DNA from: JBPOIS01 sp052034295
Lineage (GTDB): Bacteria; Pseudomonadota; Gammaproteobacteria; Pseudomonadales; Moraxellaceae
NCBI GenBank assembly: GCA_052034295.1
Contig: JBPOIS010000193.1
Coordinates: 1 to 5,956 of the forward strand
Direction of reading: 5' to 3'
Length of the DNA stretch: 5,956 bases
Position numbers and translations under genes: made by a program. Below are positions 1 to 5,956 of the stretch, piece after piece. The notes beneath the pieces were generated by a model that saw only the letters and a list, made by a program, of their open reading frames with translations, did no database searches and was not told the origin of the DNA. The stretch's first letter is position 1; the number at the start of each line of letters is the position of its first letter.

Positions 1-206
1 TTGGTGTTGAAGGGCAGCATCACCATGCTGTACAGCATGGTCACCCCAACGGTCACGCTGGTGGCCTGTGCCGAGCACCAGGGGTGCAGCACCCACGCCA
101 CCGGCAGCCAGCCCCGCTGGGCCAGCCCACCCGCCAGCCAGCTCACCAGCAGGGCCAGCGCGGCCCCGGACAGCCACAGGGACGTGGCCTCAGGCCATGC
201 GGTCAT
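1..206 (-). CDS. Partial membrane protein, probable N-terminus of a CbrA-like sensor kinase / sodium:solute symporter protein
   Basis: Only the first 68 codons are present; the gene leaves the window at its left edge. The start ATG (206-204) overlaps the stop of the upstream small ORF as ATGA. No good Shine-Dalgarno lies in front of it, so translation is probably coupled. Residues about 9-28 form one hydrophobic helix. A short basic turn (QRGWLP) and an HPW motif near 41-43 follow, and then a second apolar stretch. From memory of the family, CbrA proteins begin with a helix, an 'ERGL(I/L)P' turn and a conserved 'HP' before the second symporter helix, so layout and position downstream of dksA-gluQRS both fit. 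However, the aromatic W-x-F-Y-G signature usually seen after HP is not visible; the window reads TVGVTMLYSMV there. CbrA senses carbon/nitrogen status and phosphorylates CbrB. The kinase domain cannot be seen, so a plain SSS symporter or an unrelated membrane protein remains possible. Confidence 0.5.
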   Translation of the reverse strand, partial: MTAWPEATSLWLSGAALALLVSWLAGGLAQRGWLPVAWVLHPWCSAQATSVTVGVTMLYSMVMLPFNT

Positions 207-367
207 GGCTGGGTCACATCACGGGCCCAGACCAGCAGCGCAGTGACCAGGGCCGACACGAACAGGCCGAGCATCTGCAGCAGCGGACGGTGCAGATAAT
301 CCAGCAGCAGCGGGGGCGCCAGCAGCCAGAACAGCAGGATCAGCAGGGTAAAGTGTCCAGACTGCAT
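203..367 (-). CDS. Small two-helix membrane protein, positional analogue of CbrX
   Basis: This 54-residue ORF starts at ATG 367-365 and stops with TGA at 205-203. It begins MQSGHFTLLILLFWLL and ends ARDVTQP. It is mostly Leu, Val and Ala, with two probable membrane helices at about residues 6-22 and 30-47, joined by a short polar turn (DYLHRP). A strong AAGGGG ribosome binding site sits seven bases before the ATG, so it is very likely translated. It begins 45 bases after the gluQRS stop and shares an ATGA overlap with the downstream CbrA-like start. In Pseudomonas a small ORF of similar size called cbrX lies in the same place and overlaps cbrA; I assign the analogy by position and character, not by alignment. 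The function of such proteins is not settled. Likely roles, by inference only, are a translational lead-in for the next gene or a small partner subunit of it. Confidence 0.75.
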   Translation of the reverse strand: MQSGHFTLLILLFWLLAPPLLLDYLHRPLLQMLGLFVSALVTALLVWARDVTQP

Positions 368-374
368 GGTGTTT

Positions 375-380
375 CCCCTT
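375..380 (-). promoter_or_regulatory. Strong Shine-Dalgarno of the small membrane ORF
   Basis: AAGGGG on the minus strand lies seven bases upstream of ATG 367-365. It is the best ribosome binding site among the starts visible in this window. It decides the start of the small ORF and, through the ATGA overlap, probably sets translation of the gene after it. Confidence 0.7.
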
Positions 381-412
381 GATCCGGACCAGACGGCAGG
401 TGCCCGACAGCC

Positions 413-1297
413 CTATTGATACACGGCAGGCAGCTGTAGTCCTGCTGGAATCCTGGCCACGCACCAGTGGCGCACAGCATGGGACAGCAGGGCGCGCACC
501 GGGCCGGGACCCGGATCAGGCTGTCCGAGCGCACACAGCGCCTGACGCAGCAGGGCCGGGGCCTGCTGCAGGTCCAGTGCCTGTGCCTGATTCTGTTTGG
601 ACAGTTTTTGTCCCTGTGCATTCATGGCCAGTGGAATGTGCAGATAAACCGGCACCGCCACCCCCAGACAGCGGGCCAGCCAGATCTGCCGCACGGTGTT
701 GTCGAGCAGGTCTGCTCCGCGCACCACATGGGTCACCCCCTGCGCCGCATCATCGACCACCACGGCCAGTTGGTAGCTGACGATGCCGTCGCGGCGGCGC
801 AGCACAAAGTCCCCGGTGGTGGTGCTGAGGTTTTCACACTGTCGACCCTGCAGGCGGTCCACAAAACACAGCGTCTGGTCCGGCACCCGCAGGCGTACCG
901 CATGGCCCGCCAGCGGCAGCCCTGCACTGCGGCAGTGGCCGGGATAGGGCTGCTGGGCCGGCAGCTGCTTGCGGGTGCAGGCACAGCCATACACCAGATG
1001 CCCTTCGGCCAGTTGCTGCAGCGCCTGTTCATACACCGCCAGCCGTGCCTGCTGGAACCAGACCGGGCCATCCGGCTCCAGCCCAAAGGCGTCCAGACTC
1101 TGCAGGATGTGGGCTGTGGCCGTCGGCAGGCTGCGCGGCACATCGGTGTCCTCGATACGCACCAGCCAGCGGCCTCCGGCTGCACGGGCGTCGCAGTAGC
1201 TGGCCAGTGCCGTCAGCAGGGAGCCAAAGTGCAGCGGACCGGTGGGAGACGGGGCAAACCGCCCCACAGGGGCTGCCGATCCGGTTGCAGCAGCCAT
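413..1297 (-). CDS. gluQ: Glutamyl-Q tRNA(Asp) synthetase (GluQRS/YadB)
   Basis: This cytoplasmic paralogue of the glutamyl-tRNA synthetase catalytic core activates glutamate without tRNA and attaches it to the queuosine base at the wobble position of tRNA-Asp. It has 294 residues, close to E. coli YadB (about 308), and no anticodon-binding domain. Visible motifs are the nucleotide-binding FAPSPTGPLHFGS (14-26, HIGH-class motif), the RIEDTD stretch (47-52), and the zinc ligands C105, C107, Y118 and C122 in the C-x-C ... Y-x3-C arrangement typical of this enzyme. KLSKQ at 231-235 is the KMSKS equivalent. The start ATG (1297-1295) follows the dksA stop directly (TGAATG). No Shine-Dalgarno stands at normal distance; an AAGGA lies about 19 bases away. 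Translation therefore probably depends on ribosomes finishing dksA. A GTG at codon 11 is an alternative start but would leave almost nothing before the catalytic motif. The dksA-gluQRS pairing is conserved in gammaproteobacteria. Confidence 0.96.
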   Translation of the reverse strand: MAAATGSAAPVGRFAPSPTGPLHFGSLLTALASYCDARAAGGRWLVRIEDTDVPRSLPTATAHILQSLDAFGLEPDGPVWFQQARLAVYEQALQQLAEGHLVYGCACTRKQLPAQQPYPGHCRSAGLPLAGHAVRLRVPDQTLCFVDRLQGRQCENLSTTTGDFVLRRRDGIVSYQLAVVVDDAAQGVTHVVRGADLLDNTVRQIWLARCLGVAVPVYLHIPLAMNAQGQKLSKQNQAQALDLQQAPALLRQALCALGQPDPGPGPVRALLSHAVRHWCVARIPAGLQLPAVYQ

Positions 1298-1831
1298 TCA
1301 GCCGTGGTTCTGCTTTTCCTTGATTTCCGACAGGGTCTTGCAGTCGATGCACTGTGTGGCGGTGGGCCGGGCTTCCAGACGGCGCAGGCCAATCTCGATG
1401 CCGCAGGTGTCACAGAACCCGTATTCGTCGTTGTCGATGGCACTGAGCGACTGCTCAATCTTGTGGATCAGGCGACGCTCGCGGTCGCGGGTGCGCAGCT
1501 CGATGGCAAACTCTTCTTCCTGGGTGGCGCGGTCATTCACATCCGGCAGGGCGGTGGATTCATCCTGCATGTGGTTGACGGTGCGGTCCACTTCTTCCAT
1601 CAGCTCCAGCTTCCAGGCCTCCAGGATCTGGCGGAAATGCTCCAGCTGTGCTTCGGACATGTAGTCTTCACCAGCCTTGGGCTGATAGGGGGCGATGCCA
1701 AACAGGCCGACCGGGGTGGAGCCGGTCTCTGCGGAGGACGCCGCCTTGGCCGGTGCCTTGCGGCGGCGCGGTGCCTTGGCCGGGGTGTCCTGATCTGGCG
1801 GGGTGGTCTCGACTGCCATTGAAGACTCCAT
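1298..1831 (-). CDS. dksA: RNA polymerase-binding transcription factor DksA
   Basis: DksA enters the secondary channel of RNA polymerase and, with ppGpp, represses rRNA promoters and activates amino-acid biosynthesis promoters. The 177-residue protein has a helical core from GIAPYQPKAGEDYM (45-58) onward. The coiled coil carries the tip motif D97-x-x-D100-x-A102 (DVNDRA), needed for activity in E. coli, followed by QEEEF. A four-cysteine zinc finger is formed by C140, C143, C161 and C164, with the RRLEARPTA signature between the pairs; this is the canonical, not the cysteine-poor, type. The family member in E. coli has 151 residues; the excess is an N-terminal tail rich in Lys, Arg, Ala and Pro (about residues 11-37). 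Two starts compete: ATG 1831 (weak GGAA behind it) and ATG 1819, which has GGAG six bases upstream and would give 173 residues. A sigma70-like promoter lies just upstream, and gluQRS follows with no gap. Confidence 0.97.
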   Translation of the reverse strand: MESSMAVETTPPDQDTPAKAPRRRKAPAKAASSAETGSTPVGLFGIAPYQPKAGEDYMSEAQLEHFRQILEAWKLELMEEVDRTVNHMQDESTALPDVNDRATQEEEFAIELRTRDRERRLIHKIEQSLSAIDNDEYGFCDTCGIEIGLRRLEARPTATQCIDCKTLSEIKEKQNHG

Positions 1832-1848
1832 GTTTTTCCAACGGTTTA

Positions 1849-1877
1849 TCTATACGCGTCCTGCCGCACGGATGCAA
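1849..1877 (-). promoter_or_regulatory. Candidate sigma70 promoter of dksA
   Basis: On the minus strand TTGCAT (1877-1872) and TATAGA (1854-1849) are separated by exactly 17 bases. The -10 box matches four of six consensus positions and the -35 box three of six. Transcription would begin near 1841-1843, leaving a leader of only about 10-13 bases before ATG 1831 or about 22-25 before ATG 1819. It is the best promoter-like site in the 122-base gap between cpdA and dksA. The call rests on motif match and position only. Confidence 0.5.
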
Positions 1878-1953
1878 GAGGGCGGGCACGACGCAAACGC
1901 GCCGGGGAGTGTACGGCAAAAAACCGCCAAAAATGCACCCCTCCTGTCGGCTT

Positions 1954-2799
1954 TCAGTATCCGGCGGCATCCTGCTGCTGGCCCGTGGGCACACGGTCCA
2001 GCCGACACACAGCGGTCTCGATCCGGCCATCGCCGTGCAGCTTCAGCCAGCGAAAACCCGGACCGCGATGGGCGTCCAGCAGGAAATCGTGCTGATGCGG
2101 TGCAAACTGGATCGAGGTGGAGGGACAGCCCAGCACCCGGATCTGGCGGTGCACACAGTCCACCTCCTGATGGACATGGCCATGCATCACCAGACGCACC
2201 TGGGGTGCTCCGGCGAGCAGGTCCCAGAACCGCGGGGCATTCTGCAGCATGTGCTGGTCCAGCCAGTGTGACCCCACCGGCAGGGGGTGGTGGTGCAGCG
2301 CCACCAGCACGTGGCGGTCCTGTTGCAGCCGCAACTGCCGGGCCAGCCAGTCCAGCTCGGCCTCACTGAAGCAGCCCGCCACTTCATGGTCCACACTGGA
2401 ATCCAGCATCAGGATCGCCCACGCGCCGCACGCAATGACCCGGTGCCCGGCGTGGGCGCGGAATTGCGCCGACTCAAACAGCTGGTTCAGGTCATGGTTG
2501 CCCTGTAGCCAGAACTGCGGGGCATTGAAGCGGCTGATCTGCGCATGGCAGCGCTGGTAGCACACCGCGGAAGGTGACTGGGCAATGTCGCCGGTGACCA
2601 GCACCAGATCCGGTGCAAAATCCAGCGCCAGCGCCTGCTCAACCACCTCCACAAAGGTCTGCTGGGTGTTGACGCCCAGCAGGCAGTCTTCAGCGCGCTC
2701 AAACAGGTGCGGGTCCGTGATCTGCAGGATCCGGACCGGCTCATGCAGGCTGGCAAGGCCCACATGCTCTGTGGTCAAGGAAGACATGAACGTGTTCAA
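1954..2799 (-). CDS. cpdA: 3',5'-cyclic-AMP phosphodiesterase CpdA
   Basis: CpdA is a class III (metallophosphoesterase) enzyme that hydrolyses cAMP to AMP in the cytoplasm and so limits Crp/Vfr-type signalling. Numbered from the TTG start, the metal-binding set is complete: D29-P-H31 in ITDPHLF, G70-D71, G100-N101-H102-D103, the histidine run H169-H171 in LHHHPLP, and H206-G-H208-V-H210 followed by QE. VRILQITD, LLGVNT, HHHPLP and the C-terminal GY closely resemble E. coli CpdA (275 residues). The drawn start is TTG 2799-2797 (281 residues), with a GAGAG about six bases upstream. ATG 2787-2785 (277 residues) has no visible Shine-Dalgarno but leaves the same short lead as the E. coli protein. 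The start is therefore undecided. The gene has its own likely promoter upstream and ends 122 bases before dksA. In Pseudomonas, sfsA, not cpdA, usually precedes dksA. Confidence 0.95.
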   Translation of the reverse strand: MNTFMSSLTTEHVGLASLHEPVRILQITDPHLFERAEDCLLGVNTQQTFVEVVEQALALDFAPDLVLVTGDIAQSPSAVCYQRCHAQISRFNAPQFWLQGNHDLNQLFESAQFRAHAGHRVIACGAWAILMLDSSVDHEVAGCFSEAELDWLARQLRLQQDRHVLVALHHHPLPVGSHWLDQHMLQNAPRFWDLLAGAPQVRLVMHGHVHQEVDCVHRQIRVLGCPSTSIQFAPHQHDFLLDAHRGPGFRWLKLHGDGRIETAVCRLDRVPTGQQQDAAGY

Positions 2800-2868
2800 A
2801 TCCAGCTCTCAGCCGTGCGGCACTGGCGCGCAACCAACTGATTCACCCTAAGAAAGACAACCTTTTTC

Positions 2869-2877
2869 ATCATAGCA
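2869..2877 (-). promoter_or_regulatory. Candidate extended -10 promoter of cpdA
   Basis: Minus-strand TGC followed by TATGAT (2877-2869) makes an extended -10 element, with five of six bases matching TATAAT. At 16-17 bases upstream there is no good -35 box (CTGCAT-like), which is common for extended -10 promoters. Initiation near 2861-2863 would give a leader of about 60-75 bases before the cpdA start. The site lies in the 170-base gap after the permease gene. Confidence 0.5.
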
Positions 2878-2913
2878 GTCCCGCCCACGGATGCAGTGGC
2901 CAAAAAAGCGACA

Positions 2914-2958
2914 GGGTTGGAAAAAACAGCAAATATTTGCAGCCTGCTGCATGAACCC
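2914..2958 (-). terminator. Possible rho-independent terminator after the permease gene
   Basis: About 20 bases past the permease stop, the minus strand reads CAGCA (2949-2945) and TGCTG (2931-2927), able to pair, followed directly by six T (2926-2921). An outer GGGTT/AACCC pair (2958-2954 with 2918-2914) encloses the whole element. The inner part also contains the perfect palindrome GCAAATATTTGC (2940-2929). The five-base stem is short and the inner pairing is weak, so efficiency is doubtful. Position just after a stop and the T-run support a terminator role; no folding energy was calculated. Confidence 0.4.
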
Positions 2959-2969
2959 CTACTCATTTT

Positions 2970-5519
2970 TCAGCGCCGCAGCACCTGCCAGGCCGGTGTG
3001 CGCCACACCGTGCGCAGGCGCAGCCAGCCGACCAGCATGGCCAGCAGCCCGAGCAACAGCGGCAGCACCAGCAAGGCCGGGTGCAGCCGTGCACTGAGCG
3101 CCAGCCGCCACGACAATCCCCACAGCACCGCCTCCGCCAGCACGGCAGCCAGCAGCCCGGCACAAGCCCCCAGCGCCCCCAGCTCCGCCAGCACCCGCCG
3201 GCGCAGCGCCTGCTGGGACAGCCCAAGGGTACGCAGGATCGCCGCTTCGCGACGCTTGCGGTCCAGACTGGCGTCCAGTGTGGCCACCAGCACCAGCAGC
3301 CCAGCCAGCGCCGCCAGCCCGCCCAGCAGCCCCAGCGCCTGACTGATCAGCTGCACCATGCGGCGCACCTCATCGAGAATCGCCTGGATGTCAATCAGCA
3401 CTGTGGTGGAAAACGCCTGCACCAGGGGCGCCAGAGCACTTTTCTGGCCCGGTGGCACAAAAAAACTGCCCAGATAACTGCCCGCCTCGGCCTCCAGGGA
3501 GCCGGGGCTATAAATGAAGAAAAAATTCGGACTGAAGGTGTCCCACTGCACCGTGCGCAGGTTCACCACCGTGGCGCTCACCTCGCCAGTGGGCAGCAGC
3601 ACCGACAGCCGGTCGCCGACCTTCAGGCCCAGCCGCTCGGCCACCCCCTGTTCCACCGACAGTTCATTGGGTCTCTCAAAGCCGCGCCCCGCCACAATCT
3701 GGTTGTTGGCGGGGAGCTGCGCCGCCATGCTGAGGTTCAGCTCGCGCTGCAACAAAAAATCCGACTGCAACCGCGCCGCAAACGGCTGGCCATTGTGCTG
3801 GCCCATGCGCGCCTTGACCACCGGATACAGGGGTGAAGCGGGCCAGTGGTTGCGCTGCAGGGCCTGCAGGAACGCCTGACGCTGATCCGGCGGCAGCCCA
3901 TAGGCAAAATAATTGGCGGTTCCGGGCGGCAATTCGGCCTGCCAGCGGTCCAGCAGGTCACTGCGGATCAGCCAAAGGCTGGCCATCAGCGCCAGTCCAA
4001 GGGCCAGCGACCACAGCTGCAGGGCACTGCGGGCCGGCGTGCGCAGCAGGCTGCCGGTGGCCAGTCCCTCGCCGTGGCCCTGTTTCCAGCGCCTGAGCAG
4101 GGCCAGCCCACCCGCCAGCAGCGCCCACAACAGCGCCAGCGCGGGCAACCCGAGCCCGACCGACAGCACGGCCAGCCGCAGCGGCACGCCCAGAATCCAC
4201 AGCAGCAGCCCCAGTACCGCCACGGTGGGCAGCCACGGCCACAGCCCATAGACCCGCTGACGCCAGCCCGGTCCGGATGCCGGGAGATCCCAGGGGTCCT
4301 GACGCCGCAGGATCTGTCCGGGGGGGGTGCGCAGCAATTGCCACAGGGGCGGTATCCCAAAGGCCAGCAGCGTCAGCAGCGCGGTCCAGGCCCCAGCCGG
4401 CAGCCCCTGGCGCAGCAGCACCCAGCCCGAAAAATCCAGCTCCAGCGCGGGCAGCAAGCCCCGCAGCAGCAGCAGCAACCCCCAGGACAGCAGCGCCCCC
4501 AGCCCGGCCCCCAGCCCGGTGGCCAGCAGCCACAGGGCACCCAGACTGAACAGCAGGGCCAGCCACACAGGGCCGCGGCGCACCCCCAGACTGCGCAACA
4601 GCGCCAGCACCGGCGCCATTTGCCCGCTGAGCCGGCTGGTGGTGTAGGCGATCGCCAGACCACACAGCAGCAGGGTGATGGCGTTGGCCAGCTGGGTGAA
4701 CTGGTCAAATTTGCGCAGGGGGGACAGCAGGCGGCGGTTGCCCTGTTCCGCATCGCGCAGGCGCATGGCAGCTGCCGCGGAATCCTGGCTTTGGGCCGGG
4801 CCCTGCTGCTGGCGGAACTGTGAGGCATAACGCGCCACCGCCTCCGCAGGACCTGCCAGCAGCAGCCGGTATTCGATGCGGCTGCCTGCCGCAATCACCT
4901 GAAAACGTGGCACATCCACCAGTGCAACAATCGCCGTGGGCGAAAAGCCCCCCAGGCCCAGTTCACGGTTGGCGTCGCGGTCGATGCGTGCCGTCACCTG
5001 CAGGCGGGCCTCACCCAGCGTCACCCAATCCCCCAGCCGGATCCCCAGCGTGTCCAGCAGCGCAGGCTCCAGCCAGATCTGCCCCGCAGCAGGCAGCGCA
5101 GGCGAGCGCAGCGGCTGGCCGGTGACCGACGTGGCCTGCAGGCTGCCGCGCAGCGGATAGCCGGATTGCACCGCTTTGACATTCACCAGCTGAAAGCGCA
5201 TTGCCTCTGGCCGGGCCGGGTCACCGGCCTGCAGCATCGATGCAAACACCATCAGCCCGGACTGGCGCAGCCCCAGTGCGCTGGCCCACTGGGCCGGTGC
5301 TGCGGGCAGCGGCCGGCTGGACGACACCAGCAGGTCACCGCCCAGCAACTGCCCGGCCTGCTGGCGTGCGGCCACCTGAATCTGGCCGATGGTCTGGCTG
5401 AGCACCGTGGTGGCAGTCACCGCCAGCGTCAGTGTGGCCAGCAGCAGCCACAGGCCGCCCCGGCCCCGGCCCTCCTGCCACCAGACCCGGATCAGCGCCC
5501 GCAGCGCCATCGGACTCAC
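2970..5519 (-). CDS. ybbP: YbbP-like ABC transporter permease (FtsX/MacB family)
   Basis: This 849-residue inner-membrane permease belongs to the same family as E. coli YbbP (about 804 residues), partner of the ATPase YbbA. Ten hydrophobic segments are visible near residues 22-43, 281-302, 328-352, 378-398, 432-455, 457-485, 501-521, 735-757, 787-811 and 825-845. Large soluble, presumably periplasmic, domains lie at about 44-275 and 522-732. This is the doubled FtsX-domain layout, with one copy after each soluble domain. The stretches LLDRWQAELPP-x-x-x-NYF (about 532-547), YPVVKAR (565-571), RELNL (602-606), QIVAG and PNFFFIY (674-680) match the E. coli protein as I recall it. The GTG start (5519-5517) overlaps the ATPase stop as GTGA and has AGGA about nine bases upstream; ATG 5510 is an alternative start without a ribosome site. 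The transported substrate is not established; family annotations suggest lipids or lysophospholipid-related export. It probably works as a complex with the YbbA-like ATPase. Confidence 0.93.
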   Translation of the reverse strand: MSPMALRALIRVWWQEGRGRGGLWLLLATLTLAVTATTVLSQTIGQIQVAARQQAGQLLGGDLLVSSSRPLPAAPAQWASALGLRQSGLMVFASMLQAGDPARPEAMRFQLVNVKAVQSGYPLRGSLQATSVTGQPLRSPALPAAGQIWLEPALLDTLGIRLGDWVTLGEARLQVTARIDRDANRELGLGGFSPTAIVALVDVPRFQVIAAGSRIEYRLLLAGPAEAVARYASQFRQQQGPAQSQDSAAAAMRLRDAEQGNRRLLSPLRKFDQFTQLANAITLLLCGLAIAYTTSRLSGQMAPVLALLRSLGVRRGPVWLALLFSLGALWLLATGLGAGLGALLSWGLLLLLRGLLPALELDFSGWVLLRQGLPAGAWTALLTLLAFGIPPLWQLLRTPPGQILRRQDPWDLPASGPGWRQRVYGLWPWLPTVAVLGLLLWILGVPLRLAVLSVGLGLPALALLWALLAGGLALLRRWKQGHGEGLATGSLLRTPARSALQLWSLALGLALMASLWLIRSDLLDRWQAELPPGTANYFAYGLPPDQRQAFLQALQRNHWPASPLYPVVKARMGQHNGQPFAARLQSDFLLQRELNLSMAAQLPANNQIVAGRGFERPNELSVEQGVAERLGLKVGDRLSVLLPTGEVSATVVNLRTVQWDTFSPNFFFIYSPGSLEAEAGSYLGSFFVPPGQKSALAPLVQAFSTTVLIDIQAILDEVRRMVQLISQALGLLGGLAALAGLLVLVATLDASLDRKRREAAILRTLGLSQQALRRRVLAELGALGACAGLLAAVLAEAVLWGLSWRLALSARLHPALLVLPLLLGLLAMLVGWLRLRTVWRTPAWQVLRR

Positions 5520-5956
5520 AGCCGCCCATCCTGCAGCAGCAACTGCTGCTGACAGCGTCCGGCCAGCGCCACGTCATGGGTGACCACCACCAGCGTGGTG
5601 CGCTGTTCGCGGTTCAGCTCAAACAGCAACTGCTCAACCGCCTGCGCAGTCTGTCCATCCAGATTGCCGGTTGGCTCGTCGGCAAACACGATGCGCGGCT
5701 GGTGCACCAGGGCACGGGCCAGCGCCACCCGCTGTTGCTCACCACCGGACAGGAGCCGGGCTGGCTGTTGCAGGCGGGCCGCGAGGCCGACCCGGTCCAG
5801 CATTGCCGTGGCGCGGGGCAGGGCCGCATGGCGCGCCACCCCGGCCAGTTGCAGTGGCAGCAGCACATTGTCCAGCGCGCTCAGGTGACCGAGCAGCTCA
5901 AAATTCTGGAACACAAAACCCACCCGGCTGAGCCGCAGTGCAGCACGCTGGTTTTC
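5516..5956 (-). CDS. ybbA: YbbA-like ABC transporter ATP-binding protein (5' end cut by window)
   Basis: The last 146 codons are present and the reading frame is open to the window edge. The P-loop (Walker A) part therefore lies outside and its absence is not a defect. Visible elements in order are the Q-loop region GFVFQNFELL, the signature LSGGEQQRVALARAL, Walker B with the family extension VFADEPTGNLD, a D-loop, and the switch histidine in VVVTHD. The protein ends DGRL. The DEPTGNLD form and the LNRE-x-x-TTLV-x-VTHD stretch are typical of the LolD/MacB/YbbA export-type ATPases, and the neighbour identifies the YbbA branch. It would sit on the cytoplasmic face and power the permease encoded by the overlapping next gene. 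In E. coli the divergent neighbour is the esterase gene tesA; whether that holds here cannot be seen. Confidence 0.93.
   Translation of the reverse strand, partial: ENQRAALRLSRVGFVFQNFELLGHLSALDNVLLPLQLAGVARHAALPRATAMLDRVGLAARLQQPARLLSGGEQQRVALARALVHQPRIVFADEPTGNLDGQTAQAVEQLLFELNREQRTTLVVVTHDVALAGRCQQQLLLQDGRL

Noticed and set aside
467..1822. Long plus-strand open frame of 451 codons opposite gluQRS and dksA
   Set aside because: It lies opposite two confidently identified genes. It has no recognisable domain and is best explained by the lack of stop codons opposite GC-rich genes.
1900..1953. Possible terminator between cpdA and dksA (GGCGG-TTTT-TTGCC on the minus strand)
   Set aside because: The stem needs G-T pairs and has no T-run after it, since the T-run is inside the loop. 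A second pairing of GGGGTG with CACTCCCC contains mismatches.
2800..2969. A Crp-type site controlling cpdA
   Set aside because: No TGTGA-N6-TCACA-like dyad could be found in the gap, so autoregulation by cAMP cannot be argued from sequence.
4440..4560. Apparent CAG/CAGCAGC tandem repeats in the permease gene
   Set aside because: These are runs of leucine codons (CTG on the coding strand) in membrane helices. They have no regular unit or spacer structure and are not a CRISPR or satellite repeat.
3846..4823. Plus-strand open frame of 325 codons, extremely Gln/Pro/Arg-rich
   Set aside because: It is the complement of Leu- and Ala-rich transmembrane coding (CTG read as CAG) in the permease gene. 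The composition is an artefact, not a repeat protein.
5516..5956. ABC ATPase lacking Walker A taken as a broken gene
   Set aside because: The reading frame is open up to the window edge and the remaining motifs are intact; the missing part lies outside the window.

Overview
The window reads as ordinary chromosome from a GC-rich gammaproteobacterium. CpdA, DksA, GluQRS and the YbbA/YbbP pair all have strong family signatures. The order dksA, gluQRS, small membrane ORF, CbrA-like start is the one known from Pseudomonas and relatives (sfsA-dksA-gluQRS-cbrX-cbrA-cbrB). A Pseudomonadales/Oceanospirillales-type host is therefore the best guess; genus cannot be assigned from sequence alone. No mobile element, CRISPR array, RNA gene or prophage signal was seen.

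Every gene lies on the minus strand, so transcription runs from high to low coordinates. From the right edge: the 3' part of an ABC ATPase (YbbA-like, cut by the window end) overlaps by 4 bases a large ten-helix FtsX-family permease (YbbP-like). A 170-base gap follows, holding a possible terminator and an extended -10 promoter. Next is cpdA (cyclic-AMP phosphodiesterase), then a 122-base gap with a sigma70-like promoter, and then dksA. The dksA stop is followed without a gap by gluQRS. Forty-five bases later a 54-residue membrane protein begins behind a clear ribosome binding site. Its stop overlaps the start of a gene that runs off the left edge and looks like the first membrane segments of a CbrA-type sensor/sodium-solute symporter protein.

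Functionally, the right part is an envelope ABC export/lipid-handling pair. The rest is a run of global-regulation and translation genes: cAMP breakdown (CpdA), the ppGpp-dependent RNA polymerase factor (DksA), glutamylation of the queuosine base of tRNA-Asp (GluQRS), and probably the entrance to a carbon/nitrogen-balance two-component system. The joins (TGAATG, ATGA, GTGA) suggest translational coupling. I found no convincing undescribed system. The points worth checking are the unusual joins, the start-site ambiguities, the small membrane ORF and the divergent truncated gene at the left edge.
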